Origin: Lonicera japonica
Lineage: Eukaryota > Streptophyta > Magnoliopsida > Dipsacales > Caprifoliaceae
Direction: 5' to 3'
Length of the DNA: 64,000 bases
Assembly (NCBI GenBank): GCA_021464415.1
Contig: CM038464.1
Span: 56,905,328 to 56,969,327, forward strand
Shown: one piece after another, positions 23,001 through 35,560 of the stretch
Layout: the number at the start of each line of letters is the position of its first letter
Position numbering within the stretch: the stretch's first letter is position 1
Made by a program: the position numbers and the translations under genes
Notes under the pieces: generated by a model
Database searches by the model: none
What the model was told of the DNA's origin: nothing
What the model saw: only the letters and a program-made list of their open reading frames with translations

Positions 23001-24651
23001 ATGGCGGAACACCCTTGAAGTACTTGATGAATGCTGGTGGGATCCTCTATGTGCAAAACAACAATAAGAGAAAGATTCTTTGTAATACAAAGTAAATATA
23101 ACTTCAATCATCATGACAGAGTCAGTACAAGTGACAACACATGATTATTGGTGAATTAGCCCATATATCTAACGATTTAGGAGTGGTTCATGTTTTTGGT
23201 CGTGCTTTTACCTGAGACGACAAGAAACACCAAGCACAAACACAACACAAGGTCATCTTATATTTAGCTAACATGACACTTAAACACGAGAGGACCCAAC
23301 AAACATGAATACAATTGTTGCTATTGATAAAAAAGACATGTCCCAACATGAGTAGAAACGAAATTCTTTCTCTTACATAGACACAACAAGAATTCTCCCA
23401 GCAAGTTCGTGCTAATTTCGTTTAGTGGGATGATTCAATGTCGTTTCCAAAATTGCCATTCCTATCTGGCATTAATAAATACAAGCTTGCCATGAACAAT
23501 TAACAAATTTTACAGAAGGGAAACTCGCAATTTGGTGCATTGGATTGATAACGTTTATGAAAACAGAAATAGGAGTCAAATATTTACGAAAAATGGAAAA
23601 ATATGTCACCAAGGGTGCTTTCATTGATTTACATCAAAAGGAAAGAAGGAATTGTTTTACATAGGAAAGAAAACCTTAGGAGGGATTTGATTTGATTTTT
23701 TTCCCTTTTATAAGGGGAGGGATATGATTTTTGAATTACATAGAAAAGGAGAAACTAAGGGAAAACCAAGTCATATAGTGGAAGTGAATTCCATGGATAT
23801 TAAGCAATCAAACACCCCTAAAAATGGAAGCTACGAAATTCTGACTTTTTCCATGAAAAAGGAGTGCAATCCAACACACCCTTTTATGGAACTTTAGTGG
23901 CACTTCTTGTATATACCTTTTTCCGTAATTTTTCCGAATATATCTTTATTTCAATGCAGTATGTTTGATTTTCACACACTTTTAAGGATAAATGACTAAA
24001 AACGTAATTACTATATTCTTGTGAAACTTAATACACTAAAACTATACTTTTAATTTGAGACGCTACACTCTTAGTGTTCATTTAGTTCGAGTTACGTTCG
24101 TTCCTAGAATCCTAAATTGGTAAATCCACACTATGAGTCTCATATAGTTCATGTCAGAAGGTTGAATCATAGGTTGACGAAATTCAAACTTTCCACTTGA
24201 AATTACTATTTCGGATTACAAGCATGAACAAAAACTCGAACCAAATGAGCACTTAAAGTAATCAATGCATTCAAAATCTATTGTAATTGTTCATCAATTG
24301 CACATCAATTTTTATCAATGCTGTGTTTTTTGTTCTGGGTTCCAATTTAAATGAAAGATTATCTCATACACAAAATGCATAAAAAACAGAAATGGAATGA
24401 AGATGATACTCTGTTCTTACATTTGATGCCAATAATGTTATGAAGAGTCAAACACTAAAGTATTATTTTTTCATTTTTTTTTTTGTAAGGAAAGTGAGAA
24501 ATATAAGAAGAGAAAATTAGAAAGAGGAGTAAGAAGTGATGATTACCAGGCATTGAGAGCAATTGTGAGGTGTATAGATTTTGAAGAACTGAGGAGGACT
24601 ACTCTTTTCATCATCAGAGTAGTAACAATTTCTACTGCTAGGTTTCACCAT
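20015..24651 (-). CDS. Triple-B3-domain DNA-binding protein (REM family), copy B
   Basis: Six minus-strand exons, 24651-24547, 23046-22728, 22459-22293, 21835-21538, 20592-20438 and 20281-20015, mirror copy A in length and phase and give 436 residues. The only length change is exon 4, 6 bp shorter. The protein starts MVKPSSRNCYYSDDEKSSPP. Three B3 domains are visible: 'PPQFFKIYTPHNC' to 'FYVPIFG'; 'RKPFFEIILKP' to 'FNVAIVRG' with 'GWRKFVADNTLKRGDVCRFE'; and 'CPFFQIVLSP' to 'VFKVSIARG' with 'GWNKFVKENSLQVGDVCSFE'. The exon 3 donor is gtaggt, slightly weaker than gtaagt in copy A. Function is inferred from the REM family as sequence-specific nuclear DNA binding. The last B3 exon differs from copy A by only a few residues while the linkers differ more, as expected if the domains are under constraint. 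The upstream flank differs from copy A within about 60 bp of the ATG, so expression may have diverged. Confidence 0.9.
24071..24258. mobile_element. Foldback MITE in intron 1 of REM gene B
   Basis: The left arm 'tagtgttcatttagttcgag' is inverted at the right end, 'ctcgaaccaaatgagcactt'. No coding capacity. Same family as 10180-10380 and 19315-19600. Confidence 0.7.
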
Positions 24652-25725
24652 TTTAGATTTCAGTCTAAATCAAAATCATCAATCTTTTGATCTACATAAT
24701 AAGGAACAATAATTTTTAATCTTAAAAATGTATAATAGATGTAAAAAATTAGGTTATAAAGAGAGATTTTGAACAAAGATAAAGGATGACTATTTAGAGT
24801 AAATTAATTACCTTACAAATAATTTTAAATGCTTTTTGTTGATAACTTGATACTACATTTGGTATATAAATGATCGTTTCTTTAGGCAAAACTACAAATA
24901 CCCTCAGCCAAATTTCTACTTATTATCCAACTGTTCAGCTTCCGCAAAATTTTTGAATGAAGTCCGTTTGCACAAAATAATTGTTGTCACAATCACTGAG
25001 TTACGTAGGCATTTGTGATTCAATGGTTGATCATTGGTTTTTCAAGTGTCTGATCGCCTCCCTCTGAATAGATTATGAAAAATGATAACATGTACAAAGT
25101 ACAAGTTAAAGTTATCATAAATAAGATTAATAAAATTTTGTATAAAAATCTGTGTTATATTTAATTTATATCGGGAGTTAATTACTTCAAAAAATGCATT
25201 ATTAGCATGTGTCCTTCGGGCACACGTTAACATGACCTATAAATTATAAATGTGCAATGAATATATTGTAATAATGTGATAAACTGAATTTAATAACGTG
25301 CTAAATTAATTGTAGCAGCGAGATGTTCCATAAATTAATGGCTTATTTATTTAATTTAGAGGGGTATGAAAGAAATTACGTATTTGTATCAGGAATTGGA
25401 GTGAGGGACCAAATTAATAAAGAACGAAGTTTTTGGCAAGTTAAGTGTTGACACAACAAAGAAAAAAACATACACCACATATAAATATATAAATTGATAT
25501 AACCATGAGAGTGAGAGTGGATGAGAGATGGAGAGATAAAGTCATCGAAACATAGAGAATGAAAATCAACTCGTTCGAAAAAGATGTTGAGAAATGACGA
25601 ATAAATCGCATACGAGGTGAGTTGATTGATTATATTGAAGGGAAAGGGACTCTTTTTGAGAAGAGAAAAAAAATGAGTTTAAGAAAAAAATTGAGTGTTC
25701 TTTTCACTTTATTCTATTGCTTTTA

Positions 25726-26244
25726 GGTCTCGTTTGATTCGGGTATTAAAAAGTTGGATGAGATTGTTAATACCACTTTTTTTATAATACCTTGTTTGAT
25801 TCGCACAAATATGCTGGGATTACTAATACCGGTACTAACTTAATACCACTCTTTGTGGTATAATTTAATACTAGGGGGAGGTGGTATTGTTTATCCAAGA
25901 TTAAGAAAAAATACCCCATATATTTTCAAAAATGCCATTACTACTATAATATTTTCAAAAATGCCATTACTACTACTACATTATTATTTTAATTTATTTT
26001 CTTTTAAAAAAAATTTAAAATTTTTTTTTCAATTTTTTTTTATTTTGTAAGTCCAAAATATAATCCCTTATACAAATTACAGAATCAAACATGGTATTAA
26101 CATCAGTATGAAATATCTTAGTATTAATACTATATGAATCAAACAAGGTATTGGTATTAAATTAATACCAGGATTAATAGTCCAGTACTATTAATACTGG
26201 TATTATTAATCCCACTGACCCTAATACCTGAATCAAACGAGGCC
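25726..26244. mobile_element. 519-bp MITE with 23-bp terminal inverted repeats
   Basis: The left end GGTCTCGTTTGATTCGGGTA is the inverse of the right end TACCTGAATCAAACGAGGCC. The interior is full of 'taatacca' repeats. No clear target duplication was found; the ends look Harbinger/Tourist-like, but the superfamily is not certain. Confidence 0.75.
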
Positions 26245-26339
26245 GAACTGAATCGAATTAGCTAGTTTTTAAGGTTTCAATCCCGGTTCAATTGGAGAAT
26301 ATGAAAACCGAAAAGGGTCGGTCCAGTTTTGATTGCCGG

Positions 26340-27322
26340 TGTGACATCCTATATTTTTCTATTGATAAAAATTATATATTTTAATTTGATTAATTATATA
26401 TATGTGTGTGAGTTTTGTGTGTATCCACGTTGGTGGACTAAAATGTGTATGAAGATGAATTTTAAGGTGCCACCCAGCTTGTCATATGCCTTACGTGGCC
26501 ATTTAATTGGAGGCCTTATTTTGTGGGCCCATTTGCTTTCCTCCTTATTTATATTATTAGTAACATTTCTTGTGTATAAGTTAGGAGAGGAAAAAAAACG
26601 AAGGGGGAAAAGCTTTAGGGTAGCCGTGGGATTGATGGTGAAGGTGAGGGGAATTTTGTGATGATTTCATGGTGTTAATTTTGAGGTAAGGAGCTTTACC
26701 TAACATGTATTTAAATCTCTAGAGTATTCATTTGTTATCCTGCACGTTTGTGTTCCTCTTGAATTTATTACGTTGATTAAATTCGGTGTATTTGTTTGTC
26801 CTTATTAATTGGTGTTATTTATTGATGTTGGCTAAATTACGGTGTAACCAATTGCTGCATGGTTAAGTTTACTTGCCAACAGACCTAATAAGCCAGTCTT
26901 GTAAGGCTTAGAGAGAAGCTTCGATGTGGTGAGGTGAATGAGGCGGGTAATTTTTAACATGTTATCGAGAGGGACTCGTGTATGAGGCCGGTTGATGATT
27001 TATTGAATTTTCGGTTGTTGAATTACCGAGGTTGTTGCTGTGAATATTTTATTGTTAATAAAATATTCTGTTGAGATATTTTCACTCCTGTGTGTTATGT
27101 ACTGCCCCCTTTCTTTTTTTATGCCACAGGTGTCTCGAGACGGAGTCGGGTTTTGACTAGCGAGTCGGGCACGATGTAATTTACTATTTTTGTTGATTAG
27201 AGGAGAGATATGTGAATACTTTGTAAAGATTGTATTTTTATAAATTACTTTGATATATAAATAAAATTAGATTTTATTTATTTTTATCGCATTTTTGGAC
27301 CTAGTCGGATCGGGTCGTTCCA
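26340..27322 (+). mobile_element. Solo LTR, 983 bp, with perfect 5-bp target duplication
   Basis: The element runs from TGTGACATCC to GGGTCGTTCCA and is flanked on both sides by GCCGG (26335-26339 and 27323-27327). TG...CA ends, no internal region and a 5-bp duplication together indicate a solo LTR left by recombination of a retrotransposon; the ends look Ty3/Gypsy-like. The strand is nominal. Confidence 0.85.
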
Positions 27323-27327
27323 GCCGG

Positions 27328-28830
27328 TGTTACAGAACCAGTAACCGAACCAGTTTGTTGTGGAGTGAATTCATGAAAGATAATTTATATTAAAAAATGC
27401 TAAAGAAGAAAATTGTAAAATCTTTTGTTTTTTTGTCAAAAATTATTTAAAAAGAAAAGTGCCAAATTGATTAAAAACAAACCCAATTTTATGTCAAAAA
27501 TGACTTTAAGTCATAGTCCAATAATATAAAATTAATTTTTATGTCATGATCCAACAATATAAAATAGGCCCAATTGCCCAAGCCCAAAACTAATTAACCG
27601 AACTAACCCTGACCAGTATTAAGCCTTCATCGGTTTGGCTCGGTTGACTGCTATCTTAAAAACGAAATGTCAATTCGGTTGATGTTGAACCGAACCGTAC
27701 ACACTCCTAATTGCTTCTATTTCACGAACAAACCTCACCCACGGATATTTTGTTAAAAAAAAAAAATTTGTGGAGATGTATAATTTTGGATAAAAGTATA
27801 ATTAGATTCAAACTTTAAAGATTAAAATGAAGAAAATGAAACACTAGGACCAAAAAGAGGTAAATTTCAAAATCGTTAAATGTCAATTATCCTATGTTGA
27901 TCCTATGCCCTTCTAGACTTCTAGTTTACGAACTTTAAAGTGTAACCATATATTGTAATTTACAACATATATCCTCAAACTTTCCAAAATCACTACTTAT
28001 ATCCTAAGATTTTGCAAAATTTTAGAGAGATCCATGGCCCCCCTGGACCCTCCTTACACTGGTACCTGTTTGTAACAATTGACCAACTTTTAAGATATTG
28101 AATAGATTTGAACCCACAACTAAAAACACATATTATCATCACTTGATTAAACGTTATTACTATAATAAATTATCTTTACAAAATTTTATTTGACAATTCA
28201 ATTTAAAAAATAATGAGATGATCAACTAAAATTTCAATGAAAAAAAAAACATATATATATATATATATCAAATTGTAGCAGTGAGATGGACAAGAAAAAT
28301 TAATATGCTATTTATTTAATTTAGAGGGTGTGCGAAATAAATTGCGTATTTGTAGCAAGTAACAGATTTTTAAGATATTTATTTTAGATTCTTTATCCAT
28401 CAACCAGGACTTTTTTCTCTACTTTGTTTCTTACGTGCGGGGTGTTCTCACAGATAGCTCCAATTTATTTTTACAAATAGTTCTATTCTGTTTTTATCAT
28501 GGAAAATGACTCTTTTATTGACCAAAATACCTTTGGCGGAGATTTGAGAATTTAACAAATTGGCGACACTATTGCTAAAACAATATATAATATTAGAAGT
28601 ATATAATATAATTTTTTAAAAGAGTATTATATTCTTGTAAAGAAATAATTATTTTAAAAATATTGTATCTATTCGGTAAAATATGATTATCACATTGCTA
28701 GAAGTGCTTCCCATCCTCCTCCATTTTTCAGACCGTCCTCCTCCAATTTGTCATATCTGCTGCTGGGAACCCTCCTCCTTCTTCTCCTCCTCCTCCTCCT
28801 CCTCCTCTCCTTTCCTCGATATATTGTTCA
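27328..28830. other. Repeat-rich flank between solo LTR and LINE relic
   Basis: It contains a decayed element rich in 'gaaccgaacc' and 'cggttc' (27570-27710), a (TA)n tract at about 28251-28268, a further partial copy of the REM upstream block at about 28270-28380, and sequence matching 14720-15150 of unit A. No gene seen. Confidence 0.5.
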
Positions 28831-29025
28831 TTGTTAGTTCATGACATATTTGGATTGGCAGAAACAAGGCCTTATTCGAGGATATTTTACCTGACCAGCC
28901 ACTTGGATCGCGGTTGTTATGTACGGCAAAAAATGCAAATTATAGATGAATGGAACTCGTTGGATATGATAGTCCCCCTTGACGTCTTCATTGCAATGAT
29001 TCCGTCTCTTGTAGTTGTTTTGTAT
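28831..29025 (+). pseudogene. LINE RNase H-like relic, copy B
   Basis: The stretch starting 'ttcatgacatatttggattg' matches 15361 onwards in unit A. It again contains the 'IWIGRNKALF' segment once a one-base shift is allowed. It marks the right edge of the duplicated unit. Confidence 0.6.
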
Positions 29026-30300
29026 TTCTCTTTTGGCTTGCTCAAAATATAGAAATCATGAAAAATTAAAAGTTAAAAATGACTGGATCAAATCTGTGGA
29101 ACAAGATCTTGCGCCTCTTTTTAGATGCAGATTAAAGTGTCTAAACGCAAACATGGTAATTAGCTACCTAGTCAGGTGTTCTACGAGACTTTGTTTATCA
29201 AAATATATATGTATATCTGCATGCGTGCGCAGGGTGTAAATGTATATGAGTGAGAAGAGAGCCTTTGATATGTTTAAGTTGTCGCATTTTATTTTATCCG
29301 TCAACAACTTTATCAAGAAAAAAGAGGAGTCTACTGTGATCTTGACCACTGACGGTAGCAAGGGTGGATTAATGAAGCCCCCATACATCACATATGTAAA
29401 CTCATGTGTACATCTATACTATTATATGAAGTCAAACGTTTCAACCGTTTTGAGGCTCAACTGATAGTACTTCTGTTTCCCAAATTTACCCTTACGATCA
29501 CTTCATAAAAAATTGCGCTTGGAATAGGATTGAGACCTCACTATTTAGAGAGTTAAACACAAGTCTAACCGCTGGGCCAATTTTATTTTTAATTTTTTTT
29601 TCTCTTCAAATTAAACGTATACAGATCGCGCAATACATATAAACATAAAAACAAACGTTTATATTACGTTAATTGCTTCATTAATATATGGTACAGTGGG
29701 CTCCATGTTCCAAAGCTACTACTCACACGTACATTATTGTAACAGATAAGACCTGTCCAGGCCGAAGAATGACCACAAAAGGTTGCTGTAATACTGAAAA
29801 TGGTGCTTGACCCAAACCTCTTTTAGATTTGTAGACCCGAGCAAGCAACGATTGCAGGCTTAAAGAAATTTCCAAATAACTTTGATTAGAAGATCTAAAT
29901 TATTCATTCCAAGCCCCCACTTGGTTCTGAGGCAATCATATTAGGCTCCTCTGCAAATTGGGGTTTCTATGATGATTTTGGAGAGGCAGACCAGAAAAAC
30001 TGGAGCATTAGTGGGGAAGTTAGACAACTGTATACGAGGGTATATTAGTATTCTGGTAATTGGCAACATTGACAGGAAAGCGGACAGGGTAGGAATAAAC
30101 TTTTTCAGGTGTAGCTGTACTAAAGTAGTCAGCCTGACCTTCCGCTTCCGTAACCCAAGTTTTGTGGGATGACCGGTGTTGGTGTTTTCAAAAGCTAAAA
30201 GCGGGTTTTACCATTTGAAGTGTATTTGCCTAGGAGATCGAGGCGAGGCATAAGTACCAAAAAAGAAACACTAATAAAATCCCAAAATGTACCAATGCAA
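29026..30300. other. Unassigned stretch between unit B and the third B3 relic
   Basis: At about 29515-29580 there is a minus-strand tRNA-like head ('agcggttaga' ... 'ggtctcaatcc') that could be a SINE remnant. Short open frames have no recognisable domain. Confidence 0.35.
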
Positions 30301-30803
30301 AATAAATTGTGCATATATATGTGGACTTGATATAACCATGCATATGGCATTACCGGTGTGTATTTGTAGCTATAATATTACAAGAAATATTTAATCAAGT
30401 TATCAAGAACTACTTCTAATTTCATAAATTCACATTGATAGATATGTTTGTGTATTTGGATTGAGAGATATTGAAAAAGATTGAAGAGTTATGAAAGAGG
30501 AGAAAGGAAGTACTTGGGAGAGTGTAGAGAGTGTGGGTTCCATTCTGCAAAAAGAGTGTAAGTTTGAGAGAAATGTAAGTTGGGAGAGTGTGTACAAGTA
30601 TGTCCTACAAACCATATTTCCTAAGGCCATATGTGTTAGATTTCGAGGCGATAGATTTTCAGCCGTTAGATGTCTGTGGGATTTTTTTGCATTGTGTTGG
30701 CTCGGATCAAGCTCCCATATTATATAGATATAGATACAGTGCAGTGCAACTATTACAAAGATGCTACAAAGATAAATGCAAAATATGAAAAGAAACAAAT
30801 ACC

Positions 30804-31067
30804 TCAAGGTTTACTCAGATTGCTACTATCAGTACGCTTAACAATAGACACCTTGAACACATAATTTTCCTTCTCAATGAGCTCAAAACAGCAAGCATCT
30901 CCCACTTGCAGACTGTTTTCCTTGACGGATTTACTCCAACCACTGGTAAAATATCCGTTGTTCCCATGATCCTTCAAGTTCACTATCCACCACTTATTTG
31001 AACACTGAAGCCTAGCAGTTGCCCCAGGTTCATCAATGTAGCTCTTCCAAAATTTTGCTGGAATACA
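30804..31067 (-). pseudogene. Last exon of a third REM gene (single B3 half-domain relic)
   Basis: The minus frame from an acceptor at 31067 (gtgcag) to TGA at 30804 gives 88 codons starting CIPAKFWKSYIDEPGATARL. It aligns end to end with exon 6 of REM genes A and B ('CSNKWWIVNLKDHGNNGYF', 'GWSKSVKENSLQVGDACCFE'). Frame and splice site are intact, but the preceding exon, expected about 160 bp to the right, is absent, and unrelated repeats follow from about 31090. Its 3' flank (30300-30800) resembles that of REM gene B. So at least three tandem copies once existed. It may still be transcribed, but it cannot encode a complete B3 domain. Confidence 0.85.
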
Positions 31068-31089
31068 CTGCACAATTTGCATGTTTTGA

Positions 31090-33170
31090 CATTGTCATCA
31101 TCATAGTTCTGTAATTTTTCAGATTTGATGACGAAAAGGTCTGAGGTATTACTAGTTCCTATAGCACTGTTGATGTCACAAATAACCCATACCTACGACA
31201 CTATCCTCTTCTACAGCCATTTATTTTTCCCTATGTGCAATAGTAAATGGATTACCTTGTTTTAAGATATGCATCGGTCTCTCTCCGAAAAGGGTGGTCC
31301 TCTCAAATGAAGGACCATCCATCTTGAGAGGTAAACGGATGATATTTTTTTATATAATTTGGTGGAGATAATCCTTATATTAAGTAATATCCACAAAATT
31401 TCGTCAAAATATTCAATTTAGAACTAGGTCAGATGATTACAAAAGATTGCAACTGCCAAAAATACGCGCAGACGCATACACATGTATATATAGATATATT
31501 AATTTTTCATCACACCCGCTTCTAGATTGAATTTTTTGATGAAAATTTTTATGGAGATGACAGTGCTAGATGGAAGGGCCAGGGGCTGAGCGACATGGAA
31601 GGCAGGGCACCTGGATTTTTGGTAAAATTTTACAGAGTACATGGGTCTTTGTTTGTGTAATTAAAAAAGTCAGGGTTTGAGGGGCCTTTGTGTGATGAGA
31701 TATATAAGTTTGGGGCTGGGTTTTGTAATTTTGTCTAGGTCAGGCATAAAAGGAGCAAAGGAGGCAACTTCCTTTTTTCCCCCGCCCAGCTGCAGCTTCT
31801 TCTTTATTTTTATTTATTTATTTATATATTTTTCAGTTGTAGCACAGCAGCACTTTTTATCTTCGTTCTTTATTTGTTTCGACTCCTTTTCACACTCTAA
31901 TATATAAAAATAAAATTATATGCTTTAAAAAAGATACATGAATTTATATGAATACGAAAAGGCCCCAAAAAAAATTCGCCTACAGTCGGGTCGGCCCTGA
32001 TTTGGCCCCTCCTGAATATATTCCTGGCTCCGTCATTGGGAAGGGCCGTCGCTCAACAGATAAAACTTACTCGAAAGACGACAAGCTGATCTTCCTCAAG
32101 AATTCATATCAACAAGATGGTTTAGCACCTAGATGTCCGCTCTTTGCCACTTGGGGATGTATTATGTTCCAAGGGTTGGACTGTTCACCAATTAAAGCAG
32201 TGTGTGATCTAGGTTTAAAACTTCACAACTCGTGAGAGAGTTCGATCCGTATCTAGTGTAACACCAATAGCACCCCATATTTTTATACTAACAAAAATTA
32301 TATTTATATATATGAAAGTGGAAGTGGGACCATGCAAGGGCCGACCTATGTGGTGGAACCCCCTTGAAATCTCAATATTTTTTAACCTATATTTGATATT
32401 AATTTTGTAATGAACCATCTCTCCCAAAAATTTAAATTGTAAGGAGAATGAACCGTAATGAATATCATGCTTAACAAATTTATATGCATGTGTGATATGT
32501 ATTCTTTTGTACTATATAGTTCTGGAGAAAAAATTAAGGGAAGTTGGTTTGGTGGTTAAGGTTAAGAGTAAAGATTTCATGAAACACTTCAAATATCATA
32601 ATTAGCAACTTTTGCATTTTTTATTTTTTCAAACAAGGCCACATACTTTAATAATAAAATCTTCCCCATACTAAGATTACTAGTTTTGATACTAAGATTT
32701 AGTTTGTGAATTATCTAATATCAATGTCAAGACTTGTTTGAACTTATAATTTTTTTTTAGTCACTTGAAAAAAAAAATCCTCCCCAATCAAAACATTTGG
32801 ATCTGCCCCTGTGGAGGTGTGAGCCTTTTAAAAAAAAATTCCTTATGTGTCTATATCTAGGATAAGTTGTGAAATGGATGCTTATTATTACTTAGGTTGT
32901 TGATGAGTCTCAATATGAGTGTTCGAATTTTAGGTCGAGAAAACTTAAATTCAAAAATATGTTTTTTGATACCAGTTATATATATATTTATCTATCTTTT
33001 TGCAGCTAATCATTAATTCCTTCCCCGAAATGAAAATCAAAAGGAGGTCTTCACTCAATATTTTCTAAAATGAGCCAAGCACTTTCAAACTTAAATCATA
33101 AATGTTTTCAAACCCAAATTGTAATCCCATTCAAGCCCTATATTTTCAAAAATAGAGAAGAGGTTAGACT

Positions 33171-33204
<34 letters not shown>

Positions 33205-33892
33205 AGACCGCATGATGGAGAAAGAATGATAATGGTGTGTAGGATGATGATGATGATGGTGAAAGAAATGGGGAGATGGGGTTGAAGAGAAAAGAAAAAG
33301 AGAGAAGGGGGGCTTGATGTTGGTGGAGATGAGAGACAAAGGGGTAGAGATGATGGTGGGGATGAGAGAAAAATGGAGATTTTAGAGAGAGAAAAAGGTA
33401 TTGAAATTAAGGCAATACCTCAATCGGCCATCTACATGTAATTACTCAAGACCTTAAACTAATTTTATTTTTCTCTAATTCCCGCAGGTCAAACACACAG
33501 CACAGTAATGCCAACTTTCAAAAATCATAACTAATTCATTAAATGTCTAAATGTAGTGAAATTTGTACTCAAACAGAAGCTCATCAAGTCTAATTTAAAA
33601 CAAACTTGGTTTCACAGAAAAATTCTCAACATAATAAAAGATATGTATTTTCAAATGAGAACATGTCAAAAAAATTAAGTTTCAAGACTAATTACATATA
33701 CTTTAAATTATATTTTTTAACCTATTATAATAAATTGGCCACACAATAAATGCACCACAAGACAAATAAGAGAACACATATTAATTTACAATATATGCAT
33801 ATATTAATTTGGAGTAAATAAGTATTTTAGAAAATTAGGGTTGTTACAACCAACCTCAGCAATTGTATCAGTCATTATTTGATAATAAGGTC
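31090..33892. other. Transposon remnants, no gene recognised
   Basis: Pieces include repeated 'gaagggcc...' sequences near 31570 and 32040 that may be the two ends of one inserted element, a tRNA-like stretch at about 32240-32270, a (TA)n(GA)n tract at 33170-33202, and a purine-rich GAT/GAGA stretch to 33390. Short open frames lack domains. Confidence 0.4.
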
Positions 33893-35560
33893 TAGGGATG
33901 GCAAAAAAACCCAACCCGCCGGGTTCCCGACCCGATCCGACCCGGGTTTGGGGCGGTTTTTTTAAGGCGGAGCGGGGTTTGGTATTTTGGAAAAAAACCC
34001 GGACCGGGTTCGGGTTTTGCCAATAAAAAACCCGCCCCGTATATATATATATATATTTAAATATAATTTTAATTTATAAGATATATATGTTTTTAAATTG
34101 TGTTCCATATATGTGTGGATTTGTTAATTATATACTTATATATATACATATGTGTGTGTAGATATATGTTGTGTAGATATAATTTTAATTTATAAGATAT
34201 ATATATTTATATATATGTGTGGGTTTGGGTTTATTCGGGGCGGGGCGGGCGGGTTCGGGTTTTGGAGAATTAATGCGGAGCGGGTTTGGGAAAAATAAAA
34301 AAAAACCGTCTCGGGTTCGGGGCGGGGTTATTTATGTGCGGGTCGGGTTCGGGTTTTGCCAAACCCGCCCCGTTGCCATTCCTAATAAGGTCCACTATCA
34401 GCTGCATTGAATGGAATTGCATTGAAGTGATAAAATTTGCTTATGGCCTTCCCTACTTTCTTTACACCATAAGCGAAGAACATTTCCTTCAGTATTTTCT
34501 GATAAGCTTTTTTAGGCCTGAACATCTGTGAATCAATTCCAATTAATAGCGTATTGACTCATTCCTTAACTGACCAAGCTCTCGACATTTGTTGCCATTT
34601 AGTCCTAGAAATATATGGTTGTGATCCTGAAACAGAATGTCTTCATTCCTCTTCTGCTAGGTGCGCCATTTGCCTACTTTCTTTGATTGTTTTTTTTAAA
34701 TGTGATATTTCAAGATAATTCATTCCTTGTATATCTTTCTCATCACCATCATTTCCATTGGCATTTATATTATAAAAATTTTTACCGTGCAAATAAGCTC
34801 TTAGTTTTTCTTTTTTCCTTTTTTTCTAAGCTCTTTGTTTTAAACTTTTAGTTAGATCATACTTGTTACTTCTTTAGGTGCACAACGACATGCTTCAACA
34901 TTCCCTAGTATACATGCTATATGTTCCTTGAATCTGATGATATCACTAGAAATAATTTTTTGACAGTAATTGCACACCACTTTTCTTTTATCTCCTTTAA
35001 CAAGTTCTTTCTCATGTTTCCAACCTAAATCAATTTTTGGAGCCATTCTACAAAAGAACAAGTAATTTATTATTACTATTTTTTTAATTTCATTCATACA
35101 ATTCCAAATTCAACCTAATTCATAATATGACGTATGATCTTTTAAATATTTTAATATCTATATATAAATGTTTTTTTTTATTTTTTCTTTTGTTTTTGTA
35201 TTTAGATTCATATATAATGTAGAGAACACTTACATTGAAAAAAAATTTAGCAAGAACATAAAGTGTTTTATTATATTAATCATCGTATATACATATTTAA
35301 TATAACAATATTTGATGAATCATTATCCATAAACACAATAAAAATTTGCAAAATTAAAGAGGTATCTACCTTCATTTATGGACCTATAGTGTAAAGTACT
35401 TACCGTTATGCTCATCTATATATATATATATATTATTTAGATTTGTATATATATTGTATAGAACAAGCAGAAGAAAAAGAAGGAAAGAACGACGTACCTG
35501 GAGGTGGAACATATGAAGAAATGAAGAGAAGTGTGTTTGTAATTTCAAGCCTCTGAAGAA
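33838..35560 (-). pseudogene. hAT transposase pseudogene (BED zinc finger and DUF659 part), split by a hAT MITE
   Basis: The minus strand shows a possible untranslated first exon with donor CCAG|GTACGT near 35500, then an exon with acceptor 'tttgtag' and ATG at 35046. The exon encodes MAPKIDLGWKHEKELVKGDK and then 'VVCNYCQKIISSDIIRFKEH', the Cys-Cys part of a BED zinc finger typical of plant hAT transposases. The frame is stopped at 34852 and decays into fragments. Further on, 'GKAISKFYHFNA' with 'NAADSGPY' (DUF659 start) is recognisable to 34385, and it resumes beyond the inserted MITE with 'YYQIMTDTIAEVG' to about 33840. The catalytic DDE region and C-terminal dimerisation domain are missing. 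It is a dead, 3'-truncated transposase gene. Confidence 0.75.
33893..34384. mobile_element. 492-bp non-autonomous hAT element inside the transposase relic
   Basis: The ends TAGGGATGGCAA and (inverted) TAGGAATGGCAA are flanked by perfect 8-bp duplications ATAAGGTC (33885-33892, 34385-34392). The interior is a GC-rich 'cgggttcggg' repeat, which explains the Gly/Arg-rich open frames; these are not genes. Confidence 0.9.

Larger units (their letters stand above)
15814..29025. repeat. Tandem segmental duplication, unit B (REM gene B)
   Basis: It begins with the same 'ctaggattttctc' as unit A and ends at the second LINE relic, so it joins unit A head to tail with a period of about 11,830 bp at the left border. 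Compared with unit A it has gained roughly 2.8 kb in the gene's 3' flank (16980-19757) and about 2.5 kb upstream of the gene (MITE 25726-26244, solo LTR 26340-27322 and adjoining repeats). Confidence 0.85.

Noticed and set aside
34219..34531. Gly/Arg-rich frames
   Set aside because: Translation of the GC-rich interior of the hAT MITE.
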